Positions 4,813-5,873 of a stretch of 5,873 bases of DNA are shown piece after piece. This stretch comes from Bacillota bacterium (GTDB lineage: Bacteria; Bacillota; Clostridia; Acetivibrionales; DTU013). Made by a program: the position numbers and the translations under genes. Location: positions 1 through 5,873 of the forward strand of contig JAEWQC010000342.1 of NCBI GenBank assembly GCA_023399355.1, read 5' to 3'. Within the stretch, counting starts at the first letter, position 1; every line of letters begins with the position of its first letter. The notes under the pieces are model-generated. The model worked only from the letters and a program-made list of their open reading frames with translations, was not told the DNA's origin and did no database searches.

Positions 4813-5873
4813 TGGCTTTTTCACACTCCTTTGCTTTGGAATAGATGTAGTCCGCATTCATTGCCCGTCCGTCATATTTTAGTATACTTGCATTGCAGAA
4901 TATCCCGGTAACTTCTGAAACAAGCGAAGCCAACTGTCCTGTGGCGTTCTGTTCGACATTGATCAGGCTCTTTGCGCTCTGCGCCTTCTGCTTCAGAAGG
5001 TCGACGGGCAGCGGCCAGATATCGCCGAACACCAGCGCGCCATACTTTATACCGCCGTCACGGTTCAAAAGCTCCACTGCAGCCTTTACCGGCCCCCAGG
5101 CGGAGCCCCAGGCCAGCAGCAGTACTCCACAATTTTCTTCGCCCATAAAATCGGGTTCCTGTATTTTTCCCCTTAACATCTCCAGCTTCCGCAGACGCTT
5201 ATCCATCTGCTGCACACGCACCTCGGCTGATTCGGTGATGTGCCCGTATTCGTCATGTTCATCGCTGTCCGCCGTCATTGTCACGTCCTGCTTCCCCGGA
5301 ATCAGCCGCGCCGGAATTCCGGATCTTGTCAGCTTAACTTTGTCAAAATCAAACGGAGCTGCTGTAACTGTAGTGTCCGCCAGGAATTGATCGCTCAGCA
5401 GAATAACCGGTATCCGGTATTCATCCGCAAGATCAAACGCCCTTATGGTCTGATAGAAGGCATCTTCCGGATTTCTAAGTGCAATGACCATTCGCGGGAA
5501 TTCACCATGAGAGGCGGAGATAACAAATTTCAAATCGCTTTGCTCCGTTCGTGTCGGGAATCCGGTCACAGGCCCCGGCCTTTGAACATCGGCAACCACA
5601 AGAGGCACTTCCATCATGCCTGCCAGTCCCAGCGCCTCCACCATCAGTGAAAACCCGCCTCCGGAAGTTCCGGTCATAGCCCTGGCTCCTGCATAGGATG
5701 CTCCAATTGCCATATTAATCGCTGCGATTTCATCCTCTGCCTGTTCAACAACAATCTCAGCATTGAACATTTTACCGGCAAGGTAATTCATGATACTCGT
5801 AGAGGGCGTCATCGGATACGCCGAGTAGAATTTGCAGCCGGCGGCAAGAACCCCCAGCGCTGTTGCCTCATTC
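4805..5873 (-). CDS. korA: 2-oxoacid:ferredoxin oxidoreductase, alpha subunit (5' end off the right edge)
   Basis: Alpha subunit partner of the adjacent korB product; it supplies the 2-oxoacid/CoA side of the active site. The reading frame is open to the right edge, so the N-terminus is missing; 355 complete codons are visible. The first ATG inside (5812) is an internal Met, because NEATALGVLAAGC...YSAYP precedes it in frame. Motifs in order: YPMTPSTSIMNYLA (the YPITPSS-type motif), EDEIAAINMAIGASYAGARAMTGTSGGGFSLM, QRPGPVTGFPTRTEQSDL, a DEHDEYGHITE segment, then the C-terminal domain (VLLLAWGSAWGPVKAAVELL, LINVEQNATGQLASLV). This is the order of pyruvate/2-oxoacid oxidoreductase alpha chains. 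Many homologues carry a fused gamma domain at the N-terminus; whether this one does lies outside the window. No frameshift is visible. Confidence 0.93.
   Translation of the reverse strand, partial: NEATALGVLAAGCKFYSAYPMTPSTSIMNYLAGKMFNAEIVVEQAEDEIAAINMAIGASYAGARAMTGTSGGGFSLMVEALGLAGMMEVPLVVADVQRPGPVTGFPTRTEQSDLKFVISASHGEFPRMVIALRNPEDAFYQTIRAFDLADEYRIPVILLSDQFLADTTVTAAPFDFDKVKLTRSGIPARLIPGKQDVTMTADSDEHDEYGHITESAEVRVQQMDKRLRKLEMLRGKIQEPDFMGEENCGVLLLAWGSAWGPVKAAVELLNRDGGIKYGALVFGDIWPLPVDLLKQKAQSAKSLINVEQNATGQLASLVSEVTGIFCNASILKYDGRAMNADYIYSKAKECEKANV

Noticed and set aside
1..5873. An undescribed multi-gene defence or mobile system
   Set aside because: Every substantial frame belongs to a recognisable family with housekeeping, transport or envelope roles. 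There are no integrase, transposase, toxin, nuclease or phage-like genes and no attachment-site repeats.

Overview
The window reads as chromosomal DNA of an anaerobic, low-to-medium-GC Firmicute, most likely a member of the Clostridia. This rests on strong AGGAGGT-type ribosome binding sites, a ferredoxin-dependent 2-oxoacid oxidoreductase, a secreted LysM-CAP protein, and a two-gene threonine/serine exporter pair of the kind common in that group. No RNA gene, insertion sequence, CRISPR array or phage gene was seen. It looks like ordinary core and housekeeping sequence rather than a mobile island.

Layout, left to right. (1) The start of a type IIA topoisomerase B subunit (ParE/GyrB-like) runs leftward off the window edge, with a good sigma-A-type promoter. 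(2) A 213-bp divergent intergenic region separates it from a rightward gene for a secreted LysM-CAP protein. (3) That gene converges on a leftward block and is separated from it by a 17-bp-stem hairpin. Part of this hairpin is an inverted near-copy of the 3' coding end of the opposing gene. (4) The leftward block, in transcription order, is korA (5' end missing) and korB, overlapping by 8 nt; then a lipoprotein with a DUF4097-type repeat domain; then the two halves of a ThrE-like threonine/serine exporter (DUF1212 half, then DUF3815 half). No real intergenic stretch exceeds 300 bases.

How the genes may work together. KorA and KorB form the core of a 2-oxoacid:ferredoxin oxidoreductase. The two ThrE halves must associate to make one transporter. 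The DUF4097 lipoprotein is preceded by a sequence matching the ECF sigma-W-type promoter pattern (TGAAAC, 16 bp, CGTATT). No strong terminator separates it from the exporter genes, so the three could form one envelope-stress-responsive unit. That grouping is inference.

The most notable observations are the ECF-type promoter, replacement of the usual third cluster cysteine of KorB by Gln (three of the four typical cysteines remain recognisable), and the inverted duplication that built the convergent terminator. I found no convincing undescribed multi-gene system.
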